From Bradyrhizobium sp. ORS 285 (GTDB lineage Bacteria > Pseudomonadota > Alphaproteobacteria > Rhizobiales > Xanthobacteraceae), in assembly GCF_900176205.1 (NCBI RefSeq), contig NZ_LT859959.1:6995001-7059000 (forward strand): DNA of 64,000 bases. Direction: 5' to 3'. Below the pieces are notes generated by a model that searched no databases, was not told where the DNA came from, and worked only from the letters and a program-made list of their open reading frames with translations. Within the stretch, counting starts at the first letter, position 1. Each line of letters starts with the position of its first letter. This document shows positions 52,240 through 60,988 of the stretch, in pieces. The position numbers and the translations under genes were made by a program.

Positions 52240-52287
52240 CGCCAAGTGAATCGCTAAGCGAAGCGCCAAGTGAATCGCCAAGCACGG
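52240..52287. repeat. Four 12-bp tandem repeats upstream of the protease gene
   Basis: Units read CGCCAAGTGAAT, CGCTAAGCGAAG, CGCCAAGTGAAT and CGCCAAGCACGG at 52240, 52252, 52264 and 52276. Units 1 and 3 are identical, and CGCYAAG recurs every 12 bases. It lies in the divergent gap between the protease and HAD genes, so it may be a set of regulator sites; translated in the protease frame it would read LAIH-LALR-LAIH. Confidence 0.7.
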
Positions 52288-52336
52288 TGTCCCGTGTTAG
52301 CTGTCACTGAGGGGAAGCGAACGAAGGACAGAATAA

Positions 52337-52975
52337 GTGATGGTCGAGGCGGTGATCTTTGATTTCGGCGGCGTGATGACGACCTCGCCCTTCGAAGCCT
52401 TCGCGCGGTTCGAGAAGGAGCGCGGCTACCCCATCGACATCATCCGCAACACCAACGCCGCGAACCATCTCGAAAACGCCTGGGCGAAGTTCGAACGCGC
52501 CGAGATCGACCTCGACACGTTCGACCGGCTGTTCGCCGAGGAATCCCTGGCGCTTGGCGGCGCCGCGATCCATGGCCGCGAGGTCCTGCCGCTGCTGGCG
52601 GGCGACCTCCGCCCCGACATGGTCGAGGCGCTCCGCCGCATCAAGTCGGAGTGCAAGACCGGCTGCATCACCAACAACCTGCCGGCCAATGCGATCGGCA
52701 GCCAGGGCGGCCGCTCGTTCTACGTCGCCGAGGTGATGGCATTGTTCGATCATGTGATCGAGTCGGCCAAGATCGGCCGGCGCAAGCCGGACCCGCGGAT
52801 CTATCAGATGATGACCGAGGCTCTCGGCGTCAGCCCGTCGGATTGCGTCTATCTCGACGATCTCGGCGTCAACCTGAAGCCCGCGCGCGAGATGGGCATG
52901 ACGACGATCAAGGTGGTGAGCGCTGAGCAGGCAATCACCGAGTTGGAGGCCGCAACGGGGCTCTCGTTGCGCTGA
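52337..52975 (+). CDS. HAD-IA family hydrolase
   Basis: Haloacid-dehalogenase superfamily hydrolase, 212 aa (GTG 52337 or ATG 52340; AAGGA lies 9-12 bases upstream). Motif I is FDFGGVMT with the nucleophile Asp; the second Asp of the usual DxD is Gly, as in the YihX/epoxide-hydrolase N-domain group. Motif II is the Thr in GCITNN, motif III the Lys in GRRKPDPRIY, and motif IV YLDDLGVNLKPA. It is probably a small-molecule phosphatase; substrate unknown. Divergent from the protease. Confidence 0.88.
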   Translation: MMVEAVIFDFGGVMTTSPFEAFARFEKERGYPIDIIRNTNAANHLENAWAKFERAEIDLDTFDRLFAEESLALGGAAIHGREVLPLLAGDLRPDMVEALRRIKSECKTGCITNNLPANAIGSQGGRSFYVAEVMALFDHVIESAKIGRRKPDPRIYQMMTEALGVSPSDCVYLDDLGVNLKPAREMGMTTIKVVSAEQAITELEAATGLSLR

Positions 52976-53011
52976 TCGTCGCTGCGACGAGCTTCGCGAC
53001 AGCGCTTCTAG

Positions 53012-54118
53012 CTAATAGTTCGTCGGCTTCGCCCGCTCTGGAAACGCCGCGGCCAGCGCTGCGCCATCGGCCTGCAGCACGCCACGCTCAGTGATCAGCC
53101 CGCTCACGAGCCGCGCCGGGGTCACGTCGAACCCGTAATTCGCCACCGGTGATCCCGGCGGCACGATGCGCACCGTTTCGATCCGGCCATCGGCGGTGCG
53201 GCCCGTCATCTCCGTCACCTCGTGCGCACTGCGCTGCTCGATCGGAATCTGCCGTCCCTCGGCGACGGCGAAGTCGATCGTCGGCGACGGCAAGGCAACA
53301 TAGAACGGCACGCCGTTGTCGTGAGCCGCGAGCGCCTTCAGATAGGTGCCGATCTTGTTGCAGACGTCGCCATTGGCGGCCACGCGATCGGTGCCGACAA
53401 TGGCAAGATCGACCATGCCATGCTGCATCAGGTGACCGCCGGTGTTGTCGGGAATCACCGTGTGTGCGACGCCATGATGGCCGAGCTCCCAGGCCGTGAG
53501 CGAGGCACCCTGGTTGCGCGGCCGGGTCTCGTCGACCCAGACGTGGATCGGAATGCCGCGATCATGCGCAAGATAGATCGGCGCCGTCGCCGTGCCCCAA
53601 TCGACCGTCGCCAGCCAGCCCGCGTTACAATGGGTCAGCACGTTGACGACGTCACCAGCCTTCTTGCGCGCGGCTGCGGCCTCGATCAGCGCGAGGCCAT
53701 GCGCCGCAATGCCCTGGTTCATCGTGACGTCCTCGCCGGCGATGTCGACCGCCCGCGCATAGGCCGCATCACGTCGCTCCGACGGCGCCAGCCGGCGCAG
53801 CATCGTGCTCATCGTGTCGAGCGCCCATTTCAGGTTGATAGCGGTCGGCCGCGTCGCGATCAGCATGTCATAGGCGCGGTCGATGCCGGGATCGGAACGG
53901 TCGTCGCGCATCGCCAGCGCCATGCCGAAGGCGGCCGTGGCACCGATCAGCGGCGCGCCGCGCACCAGCATGTGGCGGATCGCGTCCGCCGCCTCCTCGC
54001 AGGTGGTGATCTTCGCCACCACGAACTCGTGCGGCAGCCGCCGCTGATCGATCGCGCAGACCGACCAGCCGTCCGCATCGAGCCAGATGCTGCGATAATG
54101 CTTGCCGTCGACCTTCAT
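53012..54118 (-). CDS. mtnA: S-methyl-5-thioribose-1-phosphate isomerase
   Basis: Converts methylthioribose-1-phosphate to methylthioribulose-1-phosphate in MTA salvage, 368 aa from the ATG at 54118. The catalytic Cys164 is in THCNAGW and Asp244 in [19 protein letters not shown]; both match the family. Directly follows mtnP by 14 bases on the same strand, so the pair forms an operon. It recovers methionine from the by-product of polyamine or acyl-homoserine-lactone synthesis. Later salvage enzymes are not in the window. Confidence 0.93.
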   Translation of the reverse strand: MKVDGKHYRSIWLDADGWSVCAIDQRRLPHEFVVAKITTCEEAADAIRHMLVRGAPLIGATAAFGMALAMRDDRSDPGIDRAYDMLIATRPTAINLKWALDTMSTMLRRLAPSERRDAAYARAVDIAGEDVTMNQGIAAHGLALIEAAAARKKAGDVVNVLTHCNAGWLATVDWGTATAPIYLAHDRGIPIHVWVDETRPRNQGASLTAWELGHHGVAHTVIPDNTGGHLMQHGMVDLAIVGTDRVAANGDVCNKIGTYLKALAAHDNGVPFYVALPSPTIDFAVAEGRQIPIEQRSAHEVTEMTGRTADGRIETVRIVPPGSPVANYGFDVTPARLVSGLITERGVLQADGAALAAAFPERAKPTNY

Positions 54119-54132
54119 CGCCCGCCCTCGAC

Positions 54133-55008
54133 TCAGTTGCGCAGAATGCGGCCGGCGACCGCATCCAGTTTCTTCAGCAGTTCGGGATCGCGCGCCTCCG
54201 GCGCAGTGATCAGAGCGGTGTCGAGCGCCCGGTCGGAGCCGATCGGGCACGGCTCATGTTCGTGCGGAAGCTCACGCGCCAGCCGCGCGACCAGCGACTT
54301 GGCTTTGTCGGCATTGGTGGTCAGCACGCGGATGATATCCTGCACCGTGACCGCGTCATGGTCCGGATGCCAGCAATCGAAGTCGGTCACCATGGCGACC
54401 GTCGCGTAGCAGATCTCGGCCTCGCGGGCGAGCTTGGCCTCGGGCATATTGGTCATGCCGATCACGGAGTATCCCGCCGCCTTGTAGGTCATGCTCTCCG
54501 CATAGGTGGAGAATTGCGGCCCCTCCATGCAGACATAGGTGCCGCCGCGCGCGATCGTGATGCCCTCGGCTTCCGCTGCAGCAGCCAAGTGAATGCGCAG
54601 CCGTGGCGATACCGGATGCGCCATCGACACATGCGCGACGCAGCCCTTGCCGAAGAACGAGCTCTCGCGCTTGTAGGTCCGATCGACGAACTGATCGACC
54701 AGTACGAATGTGCCCGGCGGCAGCTCTTCTTTGAAGGACCCGCAGGCCGAGAGCGACACCAGGTCGGTCACGCCGGCGCGCTTCAGCACGTCGATATTGG
54801 CGCGATAGTTGATGTCGGACGGCGACAGCCGGTGTCCCTTGTCGTGACGCGGCAGGAACACGATTGGCAGGCCCGCAATGGTTCCGCGGCGCAACGGCGC
54901 GGACGGCTCGCCCCAGGGGCTCGCGATCACCTCCTCGCGCGCATCTTCCAAGCCCGGCAGATCATAGATGCCCGATCCGCCGATAATGCCAAGCACAGCC
55001 TTCGTCAT
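54133..55008 (-). CDS. mtnP: S-methyl-5'-thioadenosine phosphorylase
   Basis: Phosphorolysis of MTA to adenine and methylthioribose-1-phosphate, 291 aa, ATG at 55008. Family marks are [13 protein letters not shown] near the N-terminus, [21 protein letters not shown] (phosphate/substrate region), [14 protein letters not shown] and [18 protein letters not shown]. The start codon follows GGGGAC. First gene of the mtnPA pair. Confidence 0.93.
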   Translation of the reverse strand: MTKAVLGIIGGSGIYDLPGLEDAREEVIASPWGEPSAPLRRGTIAGLPIVFLPRHDKGHRLSPSDINYRANIDVLKRAGVTDLVSLSACGSFKEELPPGTFVLVDQFVDRTYKRESSFFGKGCVAHVSMAHPVSPRLRIHLAAAAEAEGITIARGGTYVCMEGPQFSTYAESMTYKAAGYSVIGMTNMPEAKLAREAEICYATVAMVTDFDCWHPDHDAVTVQDIIRVLTTNADKAKSLVARLARELPHEHEPCPIGSDRALDTALITAPEARDPELLKKLDAVAGRILRN

Positions 55009-55091
55009 GACGTCCCCATCTCCAGCCGAGATGAGAATGCCAGTTTTGGACCGGGTTGGAAACCGTGACGCCGACTGAATCCGCGACCGGA

Positions 55092-55364
55092 TCAGGCCGC
55101 CTTTGCTGCCGCCAATTGACCTGCGACGAGACGCTCAAGCGTCGCCACCGACTGGAAGTTCTCCGGCGTGATGAGCTCCTGCGGAATCGTGAAATCGAAC
55201 TCCGCCTCGATCGCCAGCATCAAGTTGACCATGTCCATCGAGGTCAGGCCGACATCGACGAGCTTCGCGTCGCTCGCCACGTCGGCGGGAATCGAATTCT
55301 GCACGAGAATGTCACGGACCAGCGCGACAACCCGCTTGCTGATATCGGCTTCGAAACTCGACAT
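55092..55364 (-). CDS. Acyl carrier protein (probable partner of the amino acid:CP ligase)
   Basis: Stand-alone carrier protein of 90 aa, cytoplasmic. Helix-2 motif VGLTSMDMVN carries Ser42 for the phosphopantetheine arm (usual DSL replaced by LTS). It is acidic like other carrier proteins. It lies 332 bases from, and divergent to, an acyl-CoA dehydrogenase-like gene and an amino acid:carrier-protein ligase, whose family is known to load small carrier proteins encoded nearby with amino acids. It is therefore more likely an aminoacyl carrier than a fatty-acid ACP; that is inference. Confidence 0.85.
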   Translation of the reverse strand: MSSFEADISKRVVALVRDILVQNSIPADVASDAKLVDVGLTSMDMVNLMLAIEAEFDFTIPQELITPENFQSVATLERLVAGQLAAAKAA

Positions 55365-55696
55365 ACGAAACTCTCTTGCTCACAGCGAAAGATGATCCAC
55401 CGACGCATCGGTCGATCGACCGGCGACACCTAACGCATTCCGCTGCCGAAAAGGTTACGCGACGCGCTCGTTCCATTGGTGAATTCGCTTTAACGCTAAC
55501 GCGATCGAGAGAATCGTTCGGATCAAAACAACTCGGAATTAACCCCCGCCCCGGGATTCCACGGCGTTTACCCTGAATTTCGTCGACGCATTTGAATCAA
55601 ATCCATACCCTGCGTTGTAGTGCAGGGCATCGATGCACGTGCTGACAGGCACGTCCCGATCTCTCAACAAGGCAAAATCCGGAGCACAGATCGGTC
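55365..55696. other. Divergent control region between carrier protein and acyl-CoA dehydrogenase genes
   Basis: AT-richer than its surroundings and holding no gene. It contains three dyads within 65 bases: ATTTGA-A-TCAAAT (55590-55602), CCCTGC-8-GCAGGG (55608-55627) and ACGTGC-6-GCACGT (55637-55654). No repeat family is present. It probably carries promoters for both units. Confidence 0.6.
55590..55602. promoter_or_regulatory. Palindrome ATTTGAATCAAAT (candidate operator)
   Basis: A perfect 6-1-6 palindrome in the AT-rich divergent region, 95 bases before the acyl-CoA dehydrogenase-like gene. Its size fits a dimeric regulator. The protein that binds is unknown. Confidence 0.5.
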
Positions 55697-56923
55697 ATGA
55701 CACTCCAGGGAACCGCACTTCGTAATCCCGTCTCCGAGGATGGTGAGAGCCTGCTGCTCGATCGCAGCTCCCTGTTTGTCCAGCGTAGCAATGCCGTTGC
55801 CGCTCAGGCCGCCGCAGAGGCCGAAGAGGTCGATCGTGACGGGCGTTTTCCCAAGGCCGCGATTGACGCCGCCCGCGAGCACAGGCTGCTCGGCATGCAG
55901 ATTCCGGTCGAATTCGGCGGCTTCGGCGCATCGGTCCACGACGTGGCCGACGTCTGCTACGCGCTGGGACGCGCCTGCGCCTCCAGCGCCATGATCTTTG
56001 CCATGCATCAGACCAAGATCGCCTGCCTCGTGCGTCACGGCCGCGGCAACGCCTACATGGAATCGCTGATGCGCCGCATCGCATCCGAGCAGCTGTTGAT
56101 GGCCTCGTCCACCACCGAAGGACAGAATGGCGGCAACATCCGCGCCAGCGCCGCCGCCGTCGGACATGACGGCGACCGCATCACCCTGCTGCGCGACGCC
56201 ACCGTGATTTCCTACGGCGCCGAGGCCGACGGCCTCGTTACGATCGCGCGCCGCGCCGACGGCGCTGCCGCGTCCGATCAGGTGCTGCTGGCGCTCACGA
56301 AGGACGACTACACGATCGCGCGGACGCAGGGCTGGGAGACGCTCGGCATGCGCGGCACCTGTTCGACCGGCTTCGAGCTCAAGGTGGACTGTCCGTCCGA
56401 CCGGGTATTTCCCGAGGCCTATGACCGCATTCACGCCCAGACCATGACCCCGTTCGCGCATCTCTGCTGGTCGTCCGCCTGGGCGGGTATCGCCGCCGCA
56501 GCCGTGCAGCGGTCGCAGAAGTTTCTCCGCAAGGCCGCACGCGGCGCCGGCGGACAGATGCCGCCGGCTGCCGCGCATTACACGGCGGCGAAGATGGCAC
56601 TGGCGCGGCTTCGCGCGATGATCGTCACCACCATGGATGCGTTCGCGGCCCACGAATATGACGAGCGGGCGCTCAGTTCGCTCGATTTCCAGTCGACCAT
56701 CACTCTTCTCAAGGTTCAGGCGTCCGAGCTTGCGGTCGAGACCGTGATGCATGCGATGCGCGCCTGCGGGCTATCCGGCTATCGTAACGATGGCGAGTTC
56801 TCGATCGGCCGACATCTGCGCGACGTGCTGTCCGCGCCGATCATGATCAACAATGACCGCATCCTCACCAACATCGCGACCGCCAACCTGATGAGCGCCG
56901 TGCCGAACTCGCTCTACGAATGA
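55697..56923 (+). CDS. Acyl-CoA dehydrogenase-like protein (aminoacyl-CP cluster)
   Basis: Acyl-CoA dehydrogenase fold flavoprotein, 408 aa, ATG at 55697. An N-terminal helical region is followed by MASSTTEGQNGGNIRAS (beta-barrel region near residues 134-150), and a C-terminal helical domain (KVQASELAVETVMHAMRACG) follows. The usual SEPxAGSD signature of classical acyl-CoA dehydrogenases is changed (STTEGQNGGN), so it may act on a carrier-bound aminoacyl group rather than a CoA ester. The next gene, an amino acid:CP ligase, is 43 bases downstream and likely cotranscribed. Confidence 0.85.
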   Translation: MTLQGTALRNPVSEDGESLLLDRSSLFVQRSNAVAAQAAAEAEEVDRDGRFPKAAIDAAREHRLLGMQIPVEFGGFGASVHDVADVCYALGRACASSAMIFAMHQTKIACLVRHGRGNAYMESLMRRIASEQLLMASSTTEGQNGGNIRASAAAVGHDGDRITLLRDATVISYGAEADGLVTIARRADGAAASDQVLLALTKDDYTIARTQGWETLGMRGTCSTGFELKVDCPSDRVFPEAYDRIHAQTMTPFAHLCWSSAWAGIAAAAVQRSQKFLRKAARGAGGQMPPAAAHYTAAKMALARLRAMIVTTMDAFAAHEYDERALSSLDFQSTITLLKVQASELAVETVMHAMRACGLSGYRNDGEFSIGRHLRDVLSAPIMINNDRILTNIATANLMSAVPNSLYE

Positions 56924-56966
56924 TCTCATCGCTCGCTCGCCTGTTTTCCATTTAGGGATTTGAGAC

Positions 56967-57929
56967 ATGACCATTCCCGTTCTGCCGCAGTCGCCCGAGA
57001 TTGCCCCTCAGCCGGTCGACGCGCTGGACCATCTCACCGACGCTCTGTTCCACCGCATGGGCGCGGACGGCGTCTATGCCCGCACCGCTCTGTATGAAGG
57101 CGTGGTCGAGCAGCTCGCCGCGCTGATCACGCGCCATCGCGAACCCGGCACCGAGGTGATGCGCTTCCCGCCGGTGATGAGCCGGGCGCAGCTGGAGAAA
57201 TCCGGCTACCTGAAGAGCTTCCCCAATCTGCTCGGCTGCGTCTGCGGCCTGCACGGCACCGAGCGCGACATTCACGAGGCGGTGGCACGTTTCGACAAGG
57301 GCGGCGACTGGACGACGTCGCTGTCGCCGGCGGATCTCGTGCTGTCGCCAGCCGCCTGCTATCCGGTCTATCCGATCGCGGCCAGCCGCGGCGCGCTGCC
57401 GGTCGGCGGCCTGCGCTTCGACGTTGCCGCGGACTGCTTCCGCCGCGAGCCGTCGCGGCATCTCGATCGGCTGCAATCGTTCCGCATGCGCGAATATGTC
57501 TGCATCGGCACGCCGGACGACGTCTCCGCCTTCCGCGACCGCTGGATGACGAAGGCGCAGGCGATCGCAAGGGATCTCGGCCTGTCGTTCCGCGTCGATC
57601 ACGCCAGCGACCCGTTCTTCGGCCGCGTCGGCCAGATGAAGGCGGTCAGCCAGAAGCAGCAGTCGCTGAAGTTCGAGTTGCTGGTGCCGTTGCGCTCCGA
57701 GGAGCAGCCGACGGCGTGCATGAGCTTCAACTATCACCGCGAGCATTTCGGCACGACCTGGGGCATCGCCGACGCCGATGGTGCACCCGCCCACACCGGC
57801 TGCGTCGCCTTCGGCATGGATCGCCTCGCCGTCGCGCTATTCCACACCCACGGCATCGATCTCGCAAGCTGGCCGTCGCGCGTGCGCGAGGCGCTGCGAT
57901 TGGAGCGCCAGCCGGACGTCGTCGGCTGA
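56967..57929 (+). CDS. Amino acid:[carrier protein] ligase (SerRS-like)
   Basis: Class II aminoacyl-tRNA-synthetase-like enzyme that lacks the tRNA-binding domain and loads amino acids onto the phosphopantetheine arm of a carrier protein. It is 320 aa, starting at ATG 56967 behind AGGGATTTGAGAC. The zinc-binding triad of this family is intact: Cys131 (SPAACYP), Glu176 (FRMREYVC) and Cys279 (HTGCVAFGMDRLAVALF), which also gives the class II motif 3 arginine. Motif 2 is in CFRREPSRHLDRLQSF. Characterised members are known from Bradyrhizobium. The likely acceptor is the carrier protein at 55092. Confidence 0.93.
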   Translation: MTIPVLPQSPEIAPQPVDALDHLTDALFHRMGADGVYARTALYEGVVEQLAALITRHREPGTEVMRFPPVMSRAQLEKSGYLKSFPNLLGCVCGLHGTERDIHEAVARFDKGGDWTTSLSPADLVLSPAACYPVYPIAASRGALPVGGLRFDVAADCFRREPSRHLDRLQSFRMREYVCIGTPDDVSAFRDRWMTKAQAIARDLGLSFRVDHASDPFFGRVGQMKAVSQKQQSLKFELLVPLRSEEQPTACMSFNYHREHFGTTWGIADADGAPAHTGCVAFGMDRLAVALFHTHGIDLASWPSRVREALRLERQPDVVG

Positions 57930-57956
57930 CCGACCGGGAGCTCCGCAGGACAGCTC

Positions 57957-58838
57957 ATGACCGCGCTCAAGCCGCTGATCCGGTGCCGCGAGATCGGAGA
58001 CTCCGATCTGGACGCGGTCGCCGATCTGCTGGCGCGCGGCTTTCCCCAGCGAACGCGGCGTTACTGGTCCGATGGCCTGCGCCGGCAGGCGACACGCGCG
58101 GCGCCCGACGGCTATCCTCGCTACGGCTATCTGCTCGAGCATGACGGCCGTGCCGTCGGCGTGCTGCTGCTGATCTATCGCGATCGCGGCACCGCGTCGA
58201 AGCCGCAGATCTGGTGCAATCTTTCGAGCTGGTATGTCGAGCCGGGGTTCCGCAACTACGCGACCATGCTCACCCGAATCGCGCAGCGTCTGCCCGAGGT
58301 GACCTACGTCAACATCAGCGCCGCGCGCCAGACCTGGCCGATCATCGAAGCGCAGGGCTTTCGCGCCTATTGCAAGGGCCTGTTCTTCTCCATGCCGGCG
58401 TTTTCGTTCGCGGGCATAGGCGCTCGCATCGAGCCGATGACAGAGGGTGCACCGCCTCCGTATGGAATTCCGTCCGACGAGGCCGACCTCCTGATCCGCC
58501 ACGCGCAGTACGGCTGCCTGAGCGTCGTGGTCAGGTCCAAATCCGCTGCAATTCCGCTCGTCTTCCAGCAGGTCCGCATCCGGCAGGGGCGTTTTGCATT
58601 GCCTGCGATGCAGCTGGTCTATTGTCGCAACATATCGGATTACATCGCCTACGCCGGCGCGGTCGGCCGCTATCTGCTGCCTCGCGGCTATGTATCGGTC
58701 ATGATCGATGCCAACGGACCGGTGGCCGGTCTCATCGGCGTCTATACCGAGCGCCGCGGACGCAAGTACATCAAGGGGCCGCAACCGCCGCGGCTCGGCG
58801 ATCTCAGTGACACCGAGCTTCCGCTCTATGGCGCCTGA
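57957..58838 (+). CDS. GNAT-like protein of the aminoacyl-CP cluster
   Basis: Protein of 293 aa, starting at ATG 57957 with AGGA upstream. The first half looks like an N-acyltransferase (GNAT) fold: ADLLARGFPQR, then GVLLLIYRD strand and the WYVEPGFRNYATML segment resembling the acceptor loop. The second half has a similar strand-helix pattern (AAIPLVFQQVRI), so it may be a tandem GNAT. It follows the ligase by 27 bases and could transfer the activated amino acid or an acyl group to a final product. Assignment to GNAT is moderate. Confidence 0.7.
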   Translation: MTALKPLIRCREIGDSDLDAVADLLARGFPQRTRRYWSDGLRRQATRAAPDGYPRYGYLLEHDGRAVGVLLLIYRDRGTASKPQIWCNLSSWYVEPGFRNYATMLTRIAQRLPEVTYVNISAARQTWPIIEAQGFRAYCKGLFFSMPAFSFAGIGARIEPMTEGAPPPYGIPSDEADLLIRHAQYGCLSVVVRSKSAAIPLVFQQVRIRQGRFALPAMQLVYCRNISDYIAYAGAVGRYLLPRGYVSVMIDANGPVAGLIGVYTERRGRKYIKGPQPPRLGDLSDTELPLYGA

Positions 58839-58839
58839 C

Positions 58840-59727
58840 CTAGGCGGCGGCTCTGACGGAATGCGCATGGTCCCAATACAATCTCCGCGCCCGGTTGAAC
58901 ACCGGGCCGATCGGCAGCGTCCTGTCGTCGATGCGGATGACAGGGGCGACCTTGGCGAAATTGCCGGATGAGAAGATCTCGTCGGCCTTCAGAAAGTCCT
59001 CGTAGCGCAGCGTCGTCTCGACCACGCTGACACCGTCACCGCGCAGCAGCTCGATCACACGCTGGCGGGTGATGCCGTTGAGGAAGGTGCCGTTCGGCAC
59101 CGACGTGAAGACGACGCCGTCCTTGACCATGAACACGTTAGCGTTGCCAAACTCCGCGACATTGCCGAGCATGTCGAGCATCAGGCAGTTGTTGAAGCCG
59201 CGCGAGGCTGCCTCGATCAGCGCCCGCGAATTGTTCGGATAGAGGCAGGCGGCCTTGGCGTCGACCGGCGCGCATTCGGCGGTCGGCCGCCGGAACGGGG
59301 ACAGCGTGATCGCATTGCCGGTCGGCTGCGGCATCGGTGCTTCGTAGATGCACAGGCACCAGTTGGTGGTCTCGGGGTCGAACAGCACGCCACCGCCGGC
59401 GCCATGCTGCGCCCAATACATCGGGCGGATGTAGAGCTCCGCATTGGCACCGAAGCGCGCGATGCCTTCGCGCGCCAGTCCCATCCAGGTCTCCACATCG
59501 ACGACCGGCTTGAGCCGGAAATTGACGGCCGACTGATTGACCCGCGCGCAGTGGCGATCGAGGTCCGGCGTGACGCCCTCGAAGGCCCGCGCGCCATCGA
59601 ACACGGTCGATGCCAGCCAGGTCGCATGGGTTCGCACGCCCATGATCGGCGCATTGCCCTCGCGCCAGTCGCCATCGAAGAACGTCCAGGTCTGCGAGTA
59701 GCTGACAGGCTTGACGATATGGGTCAT
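58840..59727 (-). CDS. Class IV PLP-dependent aminotransferase (BCAT-like)
   Basis: Fold-type IV transaminase, 295 aa from the ATG at 59727 (GGGAG upstream). The PLP lysine is in VDAKAACLYPN, with the RPMYWAQ segment and a later EFGNANVF and NGITRQRVIEL that fix this class. It resembles branched-chain or D-amino-acid aminotransferases; which of these cannot be told by eye. It is convergent with the GNAT-like gene, one base apart from its stop, and could supply an amino acid to the ligase, but this is inference. Confidence 0.88.
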   Translation of the reverse strand: MTHIVKPVSYSQTWTFFDGDWREGNAPIMGVRTHATWLASTVFDGARAFEGVTPDLDRHCARVNQSAVNFRLKPVVDVETWMGLAREGIARFGANAELYIRPMYWAQHGAGGGVLFDPETTNWCLCIYEAPMPQPTGNAITLSPFRRPTAECAPVDAKAACLYPNNSRALIEAASRGFNNCLMLDMLGNVAEFGNANVFMVKDGVVFTSVPNGTFLNGITRQRVIELLRGDGVSVVETTLRYEDFLKADEIFSSGNFAKVAPVIRIDDRTLPIGPVFNRARRLYWDHAHSVRAAA

Positions 59728-59867
59728 GACGGCGCTCCCGTTCAACAGAGATCGATCCTGCCGTTCTGGCGTGGAGATTTTAAGGATCTGCTTGCCGCCC
59801 CGCCGCTCATGATCGATTCACGCTTCGCTGGCATACTGCCCGCCACCTTGGTTAACCTGGAACCCGC

Positions 59868-60839
59868 ATGCCGCTCGACCCTCGCGCCCAGCGCCTGCTT
59901 TCGATGCTGGCCGCTGCTGCGCCGGCAGAGCGCGAGCGTCCGAGTCCCGAACAGCGCCGGCAGTCGCTCGCGAAACTCATGCAGTTCTCGCGCAACGATG
60001 TCGGTCCGGTTACGACGACAGATGGGCGCTGCTATGGTCCGGCAGGGGCCCTGCACTACCGGATGTATACGCCTGCGCCGGCCGGCGAACTCGCCCAGTA
60101 CGATGACGGTGCACTGCTTCCAGGCTTCGTGTATTTTCATGGCGGTGGACTCGTAGCGGGCAGTATCGAGACTCATGACAAAGTCGCCGCGGCCCTTGCT
60201 GTGGCCTCGGGATGCCGACTGCTCTCCTTCGACTATCGTCTCGCGCCGGAGCATAAGTTCCCCGCAGCGGTCGATGATGCGCTTGCCGCGGTGGAGTTCG
60301 TCGTCCGTCACGGCGCTCTGCTCGGCGTCGACAGCAACAGAGTCGTGATCGGAGGCGATTCCGCAGGCGCCACGCTCGCGGCCTTTCTCTGCCAGTACGC
60401 GGCCAGCGTCGGCGGCCCCAGGATTGCCGCGCAATGCCTGATCTGCCCGGTGCTGGATTCCTCGGAACCTTGGCCATCGCGCGGATTGTTCGGGACCGGC
60501 TACCTGCTCGACAAGGCCACATGGGAGGCTGACCTCGCCGACTACCTGGCGCCGGATATCCCTCTCGATGAGCCGGTCGTTTCGCCGTTGAGTAATCCCG
60601 TCCTCATCGGATTGCCCCCCGCCGTCATCCATACCGCCGAATTCGATCCGATGCGCGACGAGGGCAACGCCTACGCCGTGAGGCTCGCGGACGCCGGCGT
60701 CAGCGTCGCGCATGTCTGCCACGAGGGCATGATTCACAATTTCCACGCGCTCGGCGCGCTGCTGCCGCAGGCGAGGCCGGCGCTCGAGCTGATCGGGCAT
60801 CAACTCCGGTCTTTGCTGCACGCTCCGGCTCCCAGTTAA
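59868..60839 (+). CDS. HSL-type alpha/beta hydrolase (esterase)
   Basis: Hormone-sensitive-lipase family esterase, 323 aa, ATG at 59868. The oxyanion motif HGGG is at residues 91-94, the nucleophile Ser165 in GGDSAGA, the acid Asp in AEFDPMRDEG and the His in EGMIHNFHAL. The cytoplasmic enzyme hydrolyses small esters; the physiological substrate is unknown. No coupling to neighbours. Confidence 0.9.
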   Translation: MPLDPRAQRLLSMLAAAAPAERERPSPEQRRQSLAKLMQFSRNDVGPVTTTDGRCYGPAGALHYRMYTPAPAGELAQYDDGALLPGFVYFHGGGLVAGSIETHDKVAAALAVASGCRLLSFDYRLAPEHKFPAAVDDALAAVEFVVRHGALLGVDSNRVVIGGDSAGATLAAFLCQYAASVGGPRIAAQCLICPVLDSSEPWPSRGLFGTGYLLDKATWEADLADYLAPDIPLDEPVVSPLSNPVLIGLPPAVIHTAEFDPMRDEGNAYAVRLADAGVSVAHVCHEGMIHNFHALGALLPQARPALELIGHQLRSLLHAPAPS

Positions 60840-60988
60840 CTCGAAGTTTCTCGATGAGACATCGTTAGGGTTATTTCGTCGTTCTTGTCGCGAATTATGG
60901 ACCGCTTTACGCCTGCGCTCCTACAACGTCGGTACTCGCGGATGACGTGCAGCTCGCTTCGTTGATCGAAGCGGCATGGAGATCGCCG

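Noticed and set aside
52210..52281. Extended N-terminus of the trypsin-like protease from TTG 52281
   Set aside because: It would put a repeat-derived LAIH/LALR segment before a perfect signal peptide starting MKLLLS at 52209; kept only as an alternative in the repeat finding.
52240..52287. CRISPR-like array
   Set aside because: The repeat unit is 12 bases with no spacers; there are no cas genes.
60840..60988. SAM-II (metA-type) riboswitch before the sulfhydrylase-metA operon
   Set aside because: Alphaproteobacterial met genes often carry it, but I could not find the expected pseudoknot sequences (such as the GCUAAA-type segment) in this leader. A covariance-model search (Infernal, SAM-II family) would decide.
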